Of a DNA stretch of 64,000 bases, positions 17,081 to 26,068 are shown piece after piece. The stretch is taken from contig CAIKCI010000035.1 of assembly GCA_903825895.1 (NCBI GenBank), positions 42,135 to 106,134 of the forward strand, given 5' to 3'. The number at the start of each line of letters is the position of its first letter. Position 1 is the stretch's first letter. The notes beneath the pieces are model-generated. The model was not told the origin of the DNA, ran no database searches, and saw nothing but the letters and a program-made list of their open reading frames with translations. The position numbers were made by a program, and so were the translations under genes. The DNA is from an uncultured Actinomycetes bacterium. GTDB taxonomy: Bacteria > Actinomycetota > Acidimicrobiia > Acidimicrobiales > RAAP-2.

Positions 17081-18505
17081 ATGGCACGGCTCAAGAACTT
17101 CATTGGCGGAGAATCAGTTGAGTCCAAGGGGAGTGTGGCCGACGTCATCAATCCTTCCACCGGCGAGGCCTACCTCGAGGCCCCGAATTCAAATCAGGCC
17201 GATGTGGATGCAGCGATGAACGCAGCCGCAGGAGCCTTTTCAACCTGGAAGCGCACGACCCCATCGGAGCGCTCACTTGCGCTTATTCGTATCGCTGATG
17301 CCTTAGAAGCCCATGCCGACGAATTGGTTGCTATCGAGTCCGAGAACACCGGGAAGCCGGTTGCATTGACCTTGTCTGAAGAGATTCCTCCGATGTGCGA
17401 TCAGATTCGCTTTTTTGCAGGAGCAGCGAGAATGCTTGACGGCCTTTCGACTGGTGAGTACCTCGAAGGGCATACCTCGATGATTCGTCGGGAACCCATC
17501 GGCGTGTGTGCTGCGGTGACGCCGTGGAACTATCCCTTGATGATGGCGGTATGGAAATGGGCTCCTGCGATCGCTGCAGGGAACACGATGGTCCTGAAGC
17601 CTTCGGACACCACCCCTGCATCATCGGTGCGGATGGCTGAAATCATGGCGGAGTATCTCCCTGCAGGTGTGTTTAACGTCGTGGTTGGAGATCGCGACAC
17701 CGGACGCATGCTCGTTGAGCACCCCACACCTCAGATGGTCTCCATCACCGGATCAGTACGCGCCGGAATGGAAGTAGCGGCAACGGCAGCACCTTCCCTC
17801 AAGCGTGTCCACCTTGAACTGGGCGGCAAGGCCCCGGTCATTGTGTTTGACGACGCCGATATCGAGGCAGCAGCTGCCGGTATTGCCGGAGCCGGTTACT
17901 TCAACGCCGGCCAAGACTGCACCGCAGCCACCCGGGTCTTAGCGGGACCAAAGATCCATGATGATTTTGTCGCCGCATTAGCTGAAGCGGCGCAGGGTAC
18001 AACCGTTGGTGGTACCGATAACCCAGATGCTGACTTTGGGCCAGTCAACAACGTCAATCAATTGGCTCGGATTCAAGGGTTCTTTGAACGAACGCCGTCG
18101 CATGCCTCGGTCGTCACCGGGGGAAGCCAAGTAGGGGAACGTGGTTATCTCTTCGCCCCGAGTGTCGTTTCTGGACTGAACCAAGACGACGAGATGATCC
18201 AAAATGAGATCTTTGGGCCTGTCGTCACTGTGCAGAAATTTAGCGATGAGGCACAAGCCATTGAATGGGCAAATGGCGTGCAGTATGGCTTAGCGTCGAG
18301 CGTGTGGACGAAAGACCACGGCCGTGCGATGCGCTTTGCTCGAGATCTGGACTTCGGGTGTGTGTGGATTAACACCCATATTCCAATCGTCGCCGAAATG
18401 CCACACGGTGGCTTTAAAAACTCTGGGTATGGCAAAGACCTCTCGAAGTATGGCTTTGAGGACTACACCCGTATCAAGCATGTGATGAGCAACATCGAAG
18501 GGTAG
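17081..18505 (+). CDS. NAD-dependent aldehyde dehydrogenase, gamma-aminobutyraldehyde type
   Basis: A 475-residue ALDH with the NAD-binding [17 protein letters not shown] block, the general base Glu in LELGGKAPV and the catalytic Cys in [11 protein letters not shown]. The signature is closest to gamma-aminobutyraldehyde dehydrogenase (PatD/PuuC-like), which would take the aldehyde made by the transaminase next door. ATG 17081 with an AGGGG binding site is preferred; the frame is open to 16952 but without signals and within the divergent promoter region. It is followed by the permease and ald genes. Confidence 0.9.
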   Translation: MARLKNFIGGESVESKGSVADVINPSTGEAYLEAPNSNQADVDAAMNAAAGAFSTWKRTTPSERSLALIRIADALEAHADELVAIESENTGKPVALTLSEEIPPMCDQIRFFAGAARMLDGLSTGEYLEGHTSMIRREPIGVCAAVTPWNYPLMMAVWKWAPAIAAGNTMVLKPSDTTPASSVRMAEIMAEYLPAGVFNVVVGDRDTGRMLVEHPTPQMVSITGSVRAGMEVAATAAPSLKRVHLELGGKAPVIVFDDADIEAAAAGIAGAGYFNAGQDCTAATRVLAGPKIHDDFVAALAEAAQGTTVGGTDNPDADFGPVNNVNQLARIQGFFERTPSHASVVTGGSQVGERGYLFAPSVVSGLNQDDEMIQNEIFGPVVTVQKFSDEAQAIEWANGVQYGLASSVWTKDHGRAMRFARDLDFGCVWINTHIPIVAEMPHGGFKNSGYGKDLSKYGFEDYTRIKHVMSNIEG

Positions 18506-18541
18506 GGTTGAAGCGAGTTGACTTATTGAGAGGGGGTAAAA

Positions 18542-20023
18542 ATGGCAATGCACGAGGTTGAAGGTCCATTTGGGGTGGGAGTCCCAACCAGCGAAGAAGC
18601 ACCCCAGCTCGCAGCGAATTCGTTGAGCCTCTTTGATGCGACGGCCGTTGCCGTCTCGTCGGTGGCGCCTGCCTACTCCCTTGCAGCAACCGTCGGATTA
18701 GTTATTGCCACGGCAGGAGTCGGGCTGTTCGCCCCTTCGGTCGTGATCCTTAGTTTCATTCCCGTTGTCTTTATTGCATATGCGTATTTCCACATGAACC
18801 GAAAGGACCCTAACTGTGGCGCATCGTATGCATGGCTTTCGAAATTGGTTCGACCCTCCATGGGTTGGTTTAACGGTTGGGTCCAAGTCGCGACGTCAGT
18901 TATCTTTTGTATTGCAGCACCGCTGCTCGCAGGTCAATACACCTTGACCTTCGCTCAGAAACAGGGTTGGATCGCCGATTCAGTAGCCAACAGTTTCTGG
19001 ACTGCAACATTGGTTGGTGCGGCCTGGTTAATTTTTATTACGTTTATCTGCGTCTATGGAATTCGCTGGACGGTGGACTTCCAATGGGTCTTGGTCATTA
19101 TTGAGTACGTGTGCGTCGTGGGTTTTTCGCTAGGCGGAATTATTAAAGTTATCGCGAGTCACCCTGCTGGATCTTCGTCATTCAATCTTCAATGGCTCAA
19201 TCCTTTCAATGTTTCAGGATTTAACGGACTCGCTGGTGGAGTCGCCCTAGGAGTCTTCTTCTTCTGGGGCTGGGATACCTCGGTTAACCTCAACGAAGAG
19301 ACGAAGAACAAGACCAAGACCCCGGGTCGCGCTGGAATTATCTCAATGTGGCTGCTGTTGGTGGTTTATGTCATGAACTTCGTGGCAATTCAGATGCTTC
19401 TGAGTCCAAAGCAAATTGCGAACAACTCTGGCGATATTCTCTTCTTCTTTGGCGGCCAACTCTTTGGATCGTGGGCTGGATTCGTCATGATTGTTGCGGT
19501 GTTGACCTCCACGGTCGCCACGACACAGACCACCCTCTTGCCTTCCGCAAGAATCGCATTATCGATGTCACGCGACAAAGTCTTCCCGAAGCTTTTTGGG
19601 ACGATTAACCCAAAGTTTCTCACCCCTGCTATCGGGACCATCGTGTTGGCAGCCATCGCGTTCATCGGAATGATGCTCAATGCTGGTTCTCCCTCGATCA
19701 ACACAGTGTTCTCAAACCTGATCTCCAACATCGGCGTGCTGGTCGCGTTCTACTACGGGATAACCGGTATTACCTGTGCATGGGCGTTCAGAAAAGTTGC
19801 CTTCCAAAAAGTGAGTTTCTTGTTTATTGGAATCGTTGCTCCTTTGCTGTCTGGTGTCTTCTTGCTCTTCGTCGGCTTCTGGGTTATCAAGACTGCAGGC
19901 TGGACTGCACTACCCGACATCATCATTTTGGCGGGAGGTATTCCTCTCGTCTTGCTTGCTCGATTCACCACGAAGGGTGACTTCTTCAAGGTCAAGCCAA
20001 TTGCGTACACCTCAATTGAATAA
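18542..20023 (+). CDS. APC-family amino acid/polyamine permease
   Basis: A 493-residue membrane protein with about 12 hydrophobic segments and APC hallmarks: SLFDATAVAVSSVAPAYSLAAT in helix 1, then WLSKLVRPSMGWFNGWVQ, and FFFWGWDTSVNLNEETKNKTKTPGRA after helix 5. It sits between the aldehyde dehydrogenase and alanine dehydrogenase genes, 36 bp after the former, behind a GAGGGGG site. It probably imports the amine or amino acid degraded by the locus. The actual substrate is not evident. Confidence 0.9.
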   Translation: MAMHEVEGPFGVGVPTSEEAPQLAANSLSLFDATAVAVSSVAPAYSLAATVGLVIATAGVGLFAPSVVILSFIPVVFIAYAYFHMNRKDPNCGASYAWLSKLVRPSMGWFNGWVQVATSVIFCIAAPLLAGQYTLTFAQKQGWIADSVANSFWTATLVGAAWLIFITFICVYGIRWTVDFQWVLVIIEYVCVVGFSLGGIIKVIASHPAGSSSFNLQWLNPFNVSGFNGLAGGVALGVFFFWGWDTSVNLNEETKNKTKTPGRAGIISMWLLLVVYVMNFVAIQMLLSPKQIANNSGDILFFFGGQLFGSWAGFVMIVAVLTSTVATTQTTLLPSARIALSMSRDKVFPKLFGTINPKFLTPAIGTIVLAAIAFIGMMLNAGSPSINTVFSNLISNIGVLVAFYYGITGITCAWAFRKVAFQKVSFLFIGIVAPLLSGVFLLFVGFWVIKTAGWTALPDIIILAGGIPLVLLARFTTKGDFFKVKPIAYTSIE

Positions 20024-20044
20024 CACGACCAAGGAGTTCTCAAC

Positions 20045-21166
20045 GTGCTAATCGGAGTCCCAAAAGAAATTAAATCAGACGAATATCGCGTAGCGATCAC
20101 GCCGTCAGGTGTTCGTGAGTTGATCAACGCTGGGAACGACGTCGTCATCGAGACGAATGCAGGCGTAGGTTCGGCGATCACCGATGCTGACTACGTTGCT
20201 CAAGGGGCAAAAATCGTCGACGACGTCGACGATATTTGGGCATCAGCAGACATGATCATGAAGGTGAAGGAGCCGATTGCTGAAGAATATCCACGACTTT
20301 CAGCTCGTAAAGACCAAGTGCTGTTCACCTACCTGCACTTAGCGGCCTCTCTTCCGTGTACCGAAGCCCTCGTTGCAGCAGGCAACACGGCAATTGCCTA
20401 TGAAACCGTTCGGATGGCGAATAACTCACTTCCACTGTTAACGCCGATGAGCGAAGTGGCAGGCCGAATGGCTCCCATCATGGGGGCGTATCACTTGAAG
20501 CGTGCATCTGGCGGACGAGGAACCTTGATCTGCGGTGTTCCAGGCGTAGACGCCGCCAAGGTGGTTGTCCTCGGTGCAGGTGTCGCCGGGATGGCCGCGG
20601 CAACGCTGGCGCTTGGGATGCAAGCGCACGTGGCACTCTTTGATCGAAACTTGGATCGCTTGCGTGAGATGGACCACCACTTCAAGGGAGAAGTTCAAAC
20701 GGTGGCCTCGTCTCAACACGCCATAGAGGAATATCTCAAGGATGCCGACATTGTCATTGGAGCAGTCCTCGTCGTCGGTGCGCGAGCACCGAAGCTGGTC
20801 ACCGACGATATGGTGGCCACGATGAAGCCAGGCTCGGTGCTGGTCGATATCTCAGTCGACCAAGGCGGATGCTTCGAGTCGACGAGAGCCACCACGCATT
20901 CGGACCCTACGTTCAAGGTCCATGAGTCGCTGTTTTATTGCGTGGCCAATATGCCCGGGGCATACCCGAACACCTCAACCCAAGCGCTGGCTAATGCCAC
21001 ATTGCCCTACGCAATCGAGATTTCTCGTCACGGATGGCAGAGCGCTGTACAGTCCGATCAAGCATTGGCCGAAGGTGTAAACGTCGTCAACGGTGAGATT
21101 ACTTACGAGCCTGTCGCTGACGCCCACGGGATGAACTTCCGACCGCTTGAGGCGTTTTTAAACTAA
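20045..21166 (+). CDS. ald: Alanine dehydrogenase
   Basis: Ald interconverts L-alanine and pyruvate plus ammonium using NAD. The 373-residue protein has the pyruvate-binding N-terminus (GVPKEIKSDEYRVAITP), HLAAS, and the nucleotide motif VVVLGAGVAGMAAATLALGM, ending near FRPLEAFL. GTG 20045 follows AAGGAG with good spacing. As the last gene of the ALDH-permease-ald run it could recycle alanine from a pyruvate-dependent aminotransferase back to pyruvate, which links the two divergent operons. Its end overlaps the convergent thiolase gene by 4 bp. Confidence 0.96.
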   Translation: MLIGVPKEIKSDEYRVAITPSGVRELINAGNDVVIETNAGVGSAITDADYVAQGAKIVDDVDDIWASADMIMKVKEPIAEEYPRLSARKDQVLFTYLHLAASLPCTEALVAAGNTAIAYETVRMANNSLPLLTPMSEVAGRMAPIMGAYHLKRASGGRGTLICGVPGVDAAKVVVLGAGVAGMAAATLALGMQAHVALFDRNLDRLREMDHHFKGEVQTVASSQHAIEEYLKDADIVIGAVLVVGARAPKLVTDDMVATMKPGSVLVDISVDQGGCFESTRATTHSDPTFKVHESLFYCVANMPGAYPNTSTQALANATLPYAIEISRHGWQSAVQSDQALAEGVNVVNGEITYEPVADAHGMNFRPLEAFLN

Positions 21167-22365
21167 ACGATCGAGGCGTCGAGTTCGGTACCGAGCACGG
21201 AGACAAAGGAGACCATCTCTCCCGGGTAGCCCCCGAGATTGTGGGTCATGGCTTTGGTGCTCTTGAGTTTGAGTTGTCGCTCTGGGGTGGCTTCGCCTCG
21301 CAGCTGGAGCCAACACTCGAAGATCATTCGCAGGCCCGAGGCACCAACAGGGTGGCCAAAACTCTTCAAGCCACCATCTGCGTTGACCGGCATCGCACCG
21401 TCAAGCTTGAACTTTCCATCCAGCACGTCTTGCCATGCAGAACCACGTTCAGCAAAGCCCAGGTCCTCCATCAACACGAGTTCTGTTGGAGTAAAACAGT
21501 CGTGGACCTCGGCCAAAGACAACTCGCTCACGGGATCGGTGATCCCCGCTTGTGCGTAGGCATCTGCGGCGGCTGCTTCGCATTCTGGGAAATGGGTGTA
21601 GTCAAATTCAGGATCGTTCAAGCCAGAACCAGAGCCTGCGGCAAAGGACAGTGCTTTGATGTACAGCGGCTTGTCGGTGTACTTCAGCGCGTCTTCAGCT
21701 CGAACCACGATGGCCGCTGCGGCGCCATCGGCAACGCCGGCGCAGTCAAAAACGCCAAGATCTCCTGCAAGTTTCGGTGAGTTACTGGCAGTCTCGACGC
21801 TGATCTCGCGGCGAAACTGTGCTCGAGGGTTCCGCGCACCGTTGTAGTGGTTTTTGACGGCAATTTCACTCAAGACCTCTCGCATGGTCTCGGGATCAAC
21901 GCCGTATTTCTTGGCGTAAGCGGGAGCGACCATGGAGAACATCGCGGCAGCGGTTAAGGTACGCTGCGTGCCATCCATCGGCGGGTTCATGGCATTGAGG
22001 CCTTGGAAGCCCGAGTCTTTAGTCTTCTCGGCACCCACGGCCATGGCGACGTCGTAGGCACCTGATGCTACGGCGTAGGCCGCAGCGCGCAGTGCTTCAG
22101 AGCCCGTCGTGCAGTAATTCTCGACACGTGTGACTGGCTTGCCGTCAATTTGGAGAGGGCGGGTCAAGGTGATGCCGCTCATGCCGCTTTGTGCGGTGCC
22201 GAGCCAGTACGCATCGATGTCGTCTTTGTTGAGGGAACTTGAATCGAAACATTCTGAGGTTGCGTCAATGATCAAATCATCGAGCCCTTTGTCCCAGTGT
22301 TCAGTGAACGTGGTACACCCCATCGCCACGATTGCGACTTGGTCTTTAATTCCGTGAGATGCCAT
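21163..22365 (-). CDS. Thiolase family protein (SCP-x/acetyl-CoA acetyltransferase-like)
   Basis: A 400-residue thiolase with the nucleophile Cys85 in NYCTTGSEALRAAAYAVASG and the C-terminal NADGGLKSFGHPVGASG block carrying the active-site His. It belongs to the SCP-x/lipid-transfer-associated subgroup rather than canonical FadA. It starts directly after the stop of the HMGS-DUF35 gene on the same strand, with no intervening base, so the two are translated together. This pairing recalls thiolase/HMGS/DUF35 complexes known from archaea. The acyl substrate is unknown. Confidence 0.88.
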   Translation of the reverse strand: MASHGIKDQVAIVAMGCTTFTEHWDKGLDDLIIDATSECFDSSSLNKDDIDAYWLGTAQSGMSGITLTRPLQIDGKPVTRVENYCTTGSEALRAAAYAVASGAYDVAMAVGAEKTKDSGFQGLNAMNPPMDGTQRTLTAAAMFSMVAPAYAKKYGVDPETMREVLSEIAVKNHYNGARNPRAQFRREISVETASNSPKLAGDLGVFDCAGVADGAAAAIVVRAEDALKYTDKPLYIKALSFAAGSGSGLNDPEFDYTHFPECEAAAADAYAQAGITDPVSELSLAEVHDCFTPTELVLMEDLGFAERGSAWQDVLDGKFKLDGAMPVNADGGLKSFGHPVGASGLRMIFECWLQLRGEATPERQLKLKSTKAMTHNLGGYPGEMVSFVSVLGTELDASIV

Positions 22366-23802
22366 TTAGTTCTCTCCTTCGCGCACGGGACGAGCTTTCC
22401 AGAAGTAGTCGTGAATTCCGTCTGCCGTGAAGAGTCGACGGAAGGTCATGACCACCCGTCCTCCAATGGCCACGCTGTCGGCATCAACATCGGTCAGTTC
22501 AACAGGAAATCGTCCTCCGCCGTCAAAGTCAACGACCGCAAACACCACCGGTGGGCTCGGGCTGTAGGCCATTCGGTCAATGGTGAAGGTCACGATCGTG
22601 CCTTTGGCTTCGGCCATGGCGACCGGTTCCATTACATCAAGCGCGTCGGTATTACGTGAAACGCGGGTGGGCGGCAAGTGGATGGTGCCATCCGTCGAGT
22701 CTTTTGAGCCCACGAAACCAAATTTCCAGTCCTCTGAACGCCAGGCGGCAGAAGAAGAGACCCGCTGGGGTTCTGGCCGCCGTGGCGGTTCGACGTTCAC
22801 CATGTTGCGCCATGACAGGAACTTTGCGTAGGGGAGCGGTGCGCCGTTTGCCAACTGGGCAGCCACACTAAACGTGGGTACCGCATTCTTGATGGCGTCG
22901 GTCGTCTTCACAACGACGGCATCGGCGCCATCGGCTAAATGAAGAAGCACAATGATGTCGCCCGGCGCCGATGTTTCAAGGGCTGCAGTCAAGGCGATGA
23001 GTGGGTGAGCGCCACCAATCTGACCCGTCTGGGGGGTCAAGGTATCGTTCGTGATGTCGTTACCTTGCGAGAGTTTCGCCGCAACACCTTTCACGGCTCG
23101 TGCGTGGAGTCCCGTCACGACGAGTTTGTTGACATCATCAAAAGAAATTCCGGCGGCGGTGAGCGCGTTGGCGAATGTGGTCTTACCGAGTTCGTTGTAG
23201 CGAGTCTCACCAAAACGCTCTTCCCAGACTCGAGAGCGCTGCTCACCTGGAGAACGCCATCGGTCGATGAACTCATCGGTTTGTGAGGCACTGCCCAGAA
23301 ACTCGGCGATGACTGGATGATCACTCGAGGCATCCCCAACCAACAGGGCTGCTGCGCCGTCACCGGTACCTGACTCATCAGCGCTGGTCGGTAGACCGTC
23401 ACGGAGGTCAGCACCAACGAGGAGCGTTTGGCCCGACGTTGACAACGCGTCAATCAATGCCCCTATCGAAGTTCGCAATGAACCGCCGACATCCCAGGCG
23501 CCAATGTTTGGAGGAAGCCGAAGCGCTGCGTGAATCGTCGAGGCGTTATTCTTGTCGGCATAGGCCGGTGTCGGCGTAACGAAACGAAGGCGGTCGACTG
23601 ATGATGTCGTCCCATTGAGTATCTTTCGTGCCGCTTCTACGCCCATCGTGGTGGTGTCTTCGTCATGCGACGCCACCGTTCTTGATGTTTTCGCTCCACC
23701 AGAACCAAAAAACCCGCCGATTTCTTTACCGTCGAGTCGTCGATAAGGGAGATAGACCGCTGCTGCAAGGATTCCAGACACGCCAAAGAATCTACCGGCC
23801 AC
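22366..23802 (-). CDS. HMG-CoA synthase-like/DUF35 OB-fold fusion, cysteine-free
   Basis: Residues 1-335 have a thiolase-fold architecture like HMG-CoA synthase/KAS III (GILAAAVYLPYRRLD, GAWDVGGSLRTSIGAL, VVTGLHARAV, GQIGGAHPLIAL). Residues 350-478 look like a DUF35 rubredoxin-OB module (IHLPPTRV, then KGTIVTFTIDR and PVVFAVVDFDGGGRFPVELTD). The catalytic Cys expected near 109 is Leu, the four zinc-ribbon Cys are absent, and no Cys occurs anywhere in the chain. It therefore cannot use standard Claisen chemistry and may be a scaffold or CoA-binding partner for the adjacent thiolase. The GTG start at 23802 is uncertain; GTG 23781 is an alternative. Confidence 0.75.
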   Translation of the reverse strand: MAGRFFGVSGILAAAVYLPYRRLDGKEIGGFFGSGGAKTSRTVASHDEDTTTMGVEAARKILNGTTSSVDRLRFVTPTPAYADKNNASTIHAALRLPPNIGAWDVGGSLRTSIGALIDALSTSGQTLLVGADLRDGLPTSADESGTGDGAAALLVGDASSDHPVIAEFLGSASQTDEFIDRWRSPGEQRSRVWEERFGETRYNELGKTTFANALTAAGISFDDVNKLVVTGLHARAVKGVAAKLSQGNDITNDTLTPQTGQIGGAHPLIALTAALETSAPGDIIVLLHLADGADAVVVKTTDAIKNAVPTFSVAAQLANGAPLPYAKFLSWRNMVNVEPPRRPEPQRVSSSAAWRSEDWKFGFVGSKDSTDGTIHLPPTRVSRNTDALDVMEPVAMAEAKGTIVTFTIDRMAYSPSPPVVFAVVDFDGGGRFPVELTDVDADSVAIGGRVVMTFRRLFTADGIHDYFWKARPVREGEN

Positions 23803-23920
23803 AGCGACCAGGGCGCGACGACACCGCCGGCGGGGTTGCTGGTGGGGAGAAACGTTGGATTTTCGTCGTCTTGACCGGGGTCTGAAACGAGATCACCCAC
23901 AAACCACCGAGAAAACTTTG

Positions 23921-23958
23921 GTCCTGCAGAGGTGGCATGACCACCACCTCCACAGGAC
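23921..23958 (-). terminator. Imperfect hairpin downstream of the lipoprotein gene
   Basis: Arms GTCCTG-GAGGTGG and CCACCTC-CAGGAC (13 paired bases with a 2-nt internal loop, 8-nt apical loop), followed on the minus strand by CAAAGTTTTC. It lies between the lipoprotein gene and the HMGS-DUF35 gene and could be a terminator or a structured leader of the latter. Confidence 0.5.
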
Positions 23959-23972
23959 TAAGTTCACAAAAG

Positions 23973-23994
23973 GAGAGAAATACCTCTTTCTCTC
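23973..23994 (-). terminator. Perfect 8-bp hairpin downstream of the lipoprotein gene
   Basis: GAGAGAAA and TTTCTCTC form a perfect stem with a 6-nt loop, followed on the minus strand by CTTTT, 34 bp after the lipoprotein stop. It is a reasonable but not strong intrinsic terminator. Confidence 0.5.
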
Positions 23995-24027
23995 TATTGA
24001 CTGTAAGGCGCTGCGAATCTTAAATGC

Positions 24028-24480
24028 TTAGCAAGAGCTAGGCAGTTCAGAGCTGCCTTGGGCCGCCGCTGGGGTACCCGCGATGGCGTCATTCCAGGTT
24101 TTCCCTACCACCGTAGGCCAGTAAGCCTTACCGGCGTCAAGCGTGGCCATCGCCGTTGTCGCTGCGGCCTTGCATGATGCTGTTGACGTTGACGAGTTAA
24201 TAATCGTGTCGAGGTCAGTCATCGCCGAAGAGATGTAACCCTCAATTTTGGTCACCTGATCTTGAGTAATCGTGCTGCTGAGGTCGTTCGCTAATTTCCC
24301 GACTTCGGCAGAAGTTTTTCGATACGACGCAGCCGCTGCGCTTCCGGACGATCCCGAGTTCCCCGAGTTTCCTGACATTCCCGAACTTCCGGAAGATCCT
24401 GTTGAGGAGCTCGATCCAGATGAACAGGCAGCAAAGGACAGGCTTACGGCCAGCAATGAAATAACAGCAATTTTTTTCAT
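24028..24480 (-). CDS. Small lipoprotein with Ser/Gly linker
   Basis: A 150-residue exported protein with a lipoprotein signal (MKKIAVISLLAVSLSFAAC, lipobox Cys19). A low-complexity Ser/Gly/Asn linker (about 20-50) precedes a helical domain (about 51-150) with two Cys, at the SCKAA and C-terminal PSSC positions, that could pair. An AGGAA site precedes the ATG. I do not recognise the C-terminal domain. It should be anchored at the outer face of the membrane. It diverges from the PH-SHOCT gene across a 219-bp region with a long inverted repeat. Confidence 0.8.
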   Translation of the reverse strand: MKKIAVISLLAVSLSFAACSSGSSSSTGSSGSSGMSGNSGNSGSSGSAAAASYRKTSAEVGKLANDLSSTITQDQVTKIEGYISSAMTDLDTIINSSTSTASCKAAATTAMATLDAGKAYWPTVVGKTWNDAIAGTPAAAQGSSELPSSC

Positions 24481-24496
24481 GGGGTTCCTTTTGTTT

Positions 24497-24535
24497 GATC
24501 ACTATAAATTTTCTTTGAGAATACTATAGGTGATC
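24497..24535. promoter_or_regulatory. Inverted repeat in a divergent promoter region
   Basis: GATCACTATA (24497-24506) and TATAGGTGATC (24525-24535) are inverted copies with one extra base in the right arm, 18 bp apart. The repeat lies just upstream of the lipoprotein ATG, within its promoter zone. It could be an operator or a leader hairpin. Confidence 0.45.
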
Positions 24536-24699
24536 TCAGCAATTTCGAGCGCGTTTTGAGCACATCTCTCGAAGTTTTCTCATCGGGTTTCGATGAGTGA
24601 TCATGGCCACCTTGAGCCCTTCGAACTAGCCAACCAGAGCTTCGGTCTGCTAGAAGTAAGGGGGAATTATCCTATGTTTTTGCCCTAGAGGAGAGCGAC

Positions 24700-25227
24700 A
24701 TGAGCGAAGAGAACACGAACGGCCAGCAAGAGAGTGAAGGGAAATTTGGAGACGGAGTCTCAGCACCCCTTTTTGAATTACAAGCATCTCGCTTGAAAGG
24801 TGGACGCTTGTTGACGCCGAACGTCATTCGAGTTTGGCCCGATCGCGTCGAAGAGCACCAGAGCCACGCAATTCGAAAGTCAGAGACCTTGTCTATTCGT
24901 TACGACCAAGTCGCTCAGATCACCTTGTCGAAGGGGATGATGTTTTCTGAAATCGTTGTTGAATCGACCGGAGGGCGAATCATCACGATGCAGGGAATGG
25001 CCAAGAAAGATGCCGAGCGAGTCAAAGGCTTCTTAGACACCGGTGCTGACTCTGCTCGGAATGGAGGAACAACAACGATTGTTCAGCAAATTCCAACGGC
25101 AGCACCAGCGGCAAGTTTGGCCGATGAACTCACGAAGTTAGCGAAACTGCGTGACGATGGCATTTTGACTGATGAGGAATTTGCCGAACAAAAAGCCGTT
25201 TTGATGAATCGTCCGCCTGCCTCATAG
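24700..25227 (+). CDS. PH-like domain protein with C-terminal SHOCT domain
   Basis: A 175-residue cytoplasmic protein with no signal or membrane segment. Residues about 28-115 look like a bacterial PH-type domain (TPNVIRVWPDRVEEH, IRYDQVAQITLSKGMMFSEIVVES). Residues 140-171 form a SHOCT module (LADELTKLAKLRDDGILTDEEFAEQKAVLM), a short oligomerisation motif. A GAGGAG site precedes the ATG. The role is unknown; such proteins are often linked to membrane stress or assembly. A strong terminator follows. Confidence 0.75.
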   Translation: MSEENTNGQQESEGKFGDGVSAPLFELQASRLKGGRLLTPNVIRVWPDRVEEHQSHAIRKSETLSIRYDQVAQITLSKGMMFSEIVVESTGGRIITMQGMAKKDAERVKGFLDTGADSARNGGTTTIVQQIPTAAPAASLADELTKLAKLRDDGILTDEEFAEQKAVLMNRPPAS

Positions 25228-25269
25228 GACTGAGCCGGGCAGAGGGCCCACTCAGTGATTCGAAAGAGA

Positions 25270-25314
25270 AAAAGGCCCTCCCCGACTTCGCGAAGAAGTC
25301 GGGGAGGGCCTTTT
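25270..25314. terminator. Bidirectional intrinsic terminator
   Basis: A perfect 16-bp stem (GGCCCTCCCCGACTTC at 25274-25289 with its complement at 25295-25310, 5-nt loop), flanked by AAAA on the left and TTTT on the right. It serves both the PH-SHOCT gene and the convergent DUF4234 gene. Confidence 0.95.
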
Positions 25315-25320
25315 CGTTCT

Positions 25321-25665
25321 TTAGGCGTTAGCTTCCCACATGCGGTTCATGGCGTTTTGAACCTTGATGGTCCACACGAAGCCTCCAATGATTGGGAGGA
25401 GGAACCACAGACCGGTCAAACCACTGACAGGGGCTTCTTGGTTTTGTGTCTTGTACATCGTGGCGATTCCCGCAGGGAGCAAGAACCAGTCGATAATGCC
25501 GAAGATGATTGCAATGACAAGACCGACTCCTCCGCCGACGCCTGCGTCATTGAAATCCTTGATCTCTTTGAACGAGGCATAAAACCAGTAGAGAGCATAA
25601 ATGCCCAAGGTAATAACTGAGAACAAAATTACGAGCCAAGGATTTCTGACTTTTCCTACTGACAT
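25321..25665 (-). CDS. DUF4234 membrane protein
   Basis: A 114-residue protein with three hydrophobic segments (about 10-30, 45-70 and 85-100) and the DUF4234 opening VRNPWLVILFSVITLGIYALYWFY. The family is widespread in actinobacteria and its function is unknown. It stands alone and converges on the PH-SHOCT gene at a shared terminator. The 150 bp upstream hold its promoter; I see no other feature there. Confidence 0.8.
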   Translation of the reverse strand: MSVGKVRNPWLVILFSVITLGIYALYWFYASFKEIKDFNDAGVGGGVGLVIAIIFGIIDWFLLPAGIATMYKTQNQEAPVSGLTGLWFLLPIIGGFVWTIKVQNAMNRMWEANA

Positions 25666-25816
25666 AAAGACTCCTCATACGTGCGCTTCACAGGATTTCT
25701 GCTAGCACTATAAGAACATACGGAAGCCTCAAAAGCGAGTATTTCTGCCGTTTGGCCCTAATTTCTCGTAGTCGTCACGAAGGGATCACAGAAATTCTCG
25801 ACAAACTCCTTGAAAA

Positions 25817-26068
25817 TTATGGGTTCTGAGCCCCAGGAAGTGGTCCATGGAGTGTGGGGTAGGGGCAGTGACGACAGCCCCGCTCACAGCACCAGTCGCG
25901 TTCTTTCAAGGCCACAGCGGTCAAAACCATCAGGCCAGTTGAGGGATCCCGATAGACCGCTTGACCCAGGCCCACGGCGCGGTCGTGAGCGTCACGGATC
26001 AACGCAAGGTCGACTCGATGGGCGTCAACGCGTTCTGGATGGCTGAGAAAGGGAACGTCGCCGCTCAC
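25817..26068 (-). CDS. DUF5522 family small Cys-rich protein
   Basis: The 83-residue protein has the DUF5522 hallmarks: a YRDPSTGLMVLTAVAL segment and a terminal CCERGCRHCPYP motif with four Cys, likely to bind metal. GTG 26068 is chosen because it overlaps the acyl-CoA ligase stop as GTGA; the longer open frame lies inside the ligase gene. It is therefore the last of three coupled genes (FMN oxidase, ligase, DUF5522). The family has no known function. Confidence 0.75.
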   Translation of the reverse strand: MSGDVPFLSHPERVDAHRVDLALIRDAHDRAVGLGQAVYRDPSTGLMVLTAVALKERDWCCERGCRHCPYPTLHGPLPGAQNP

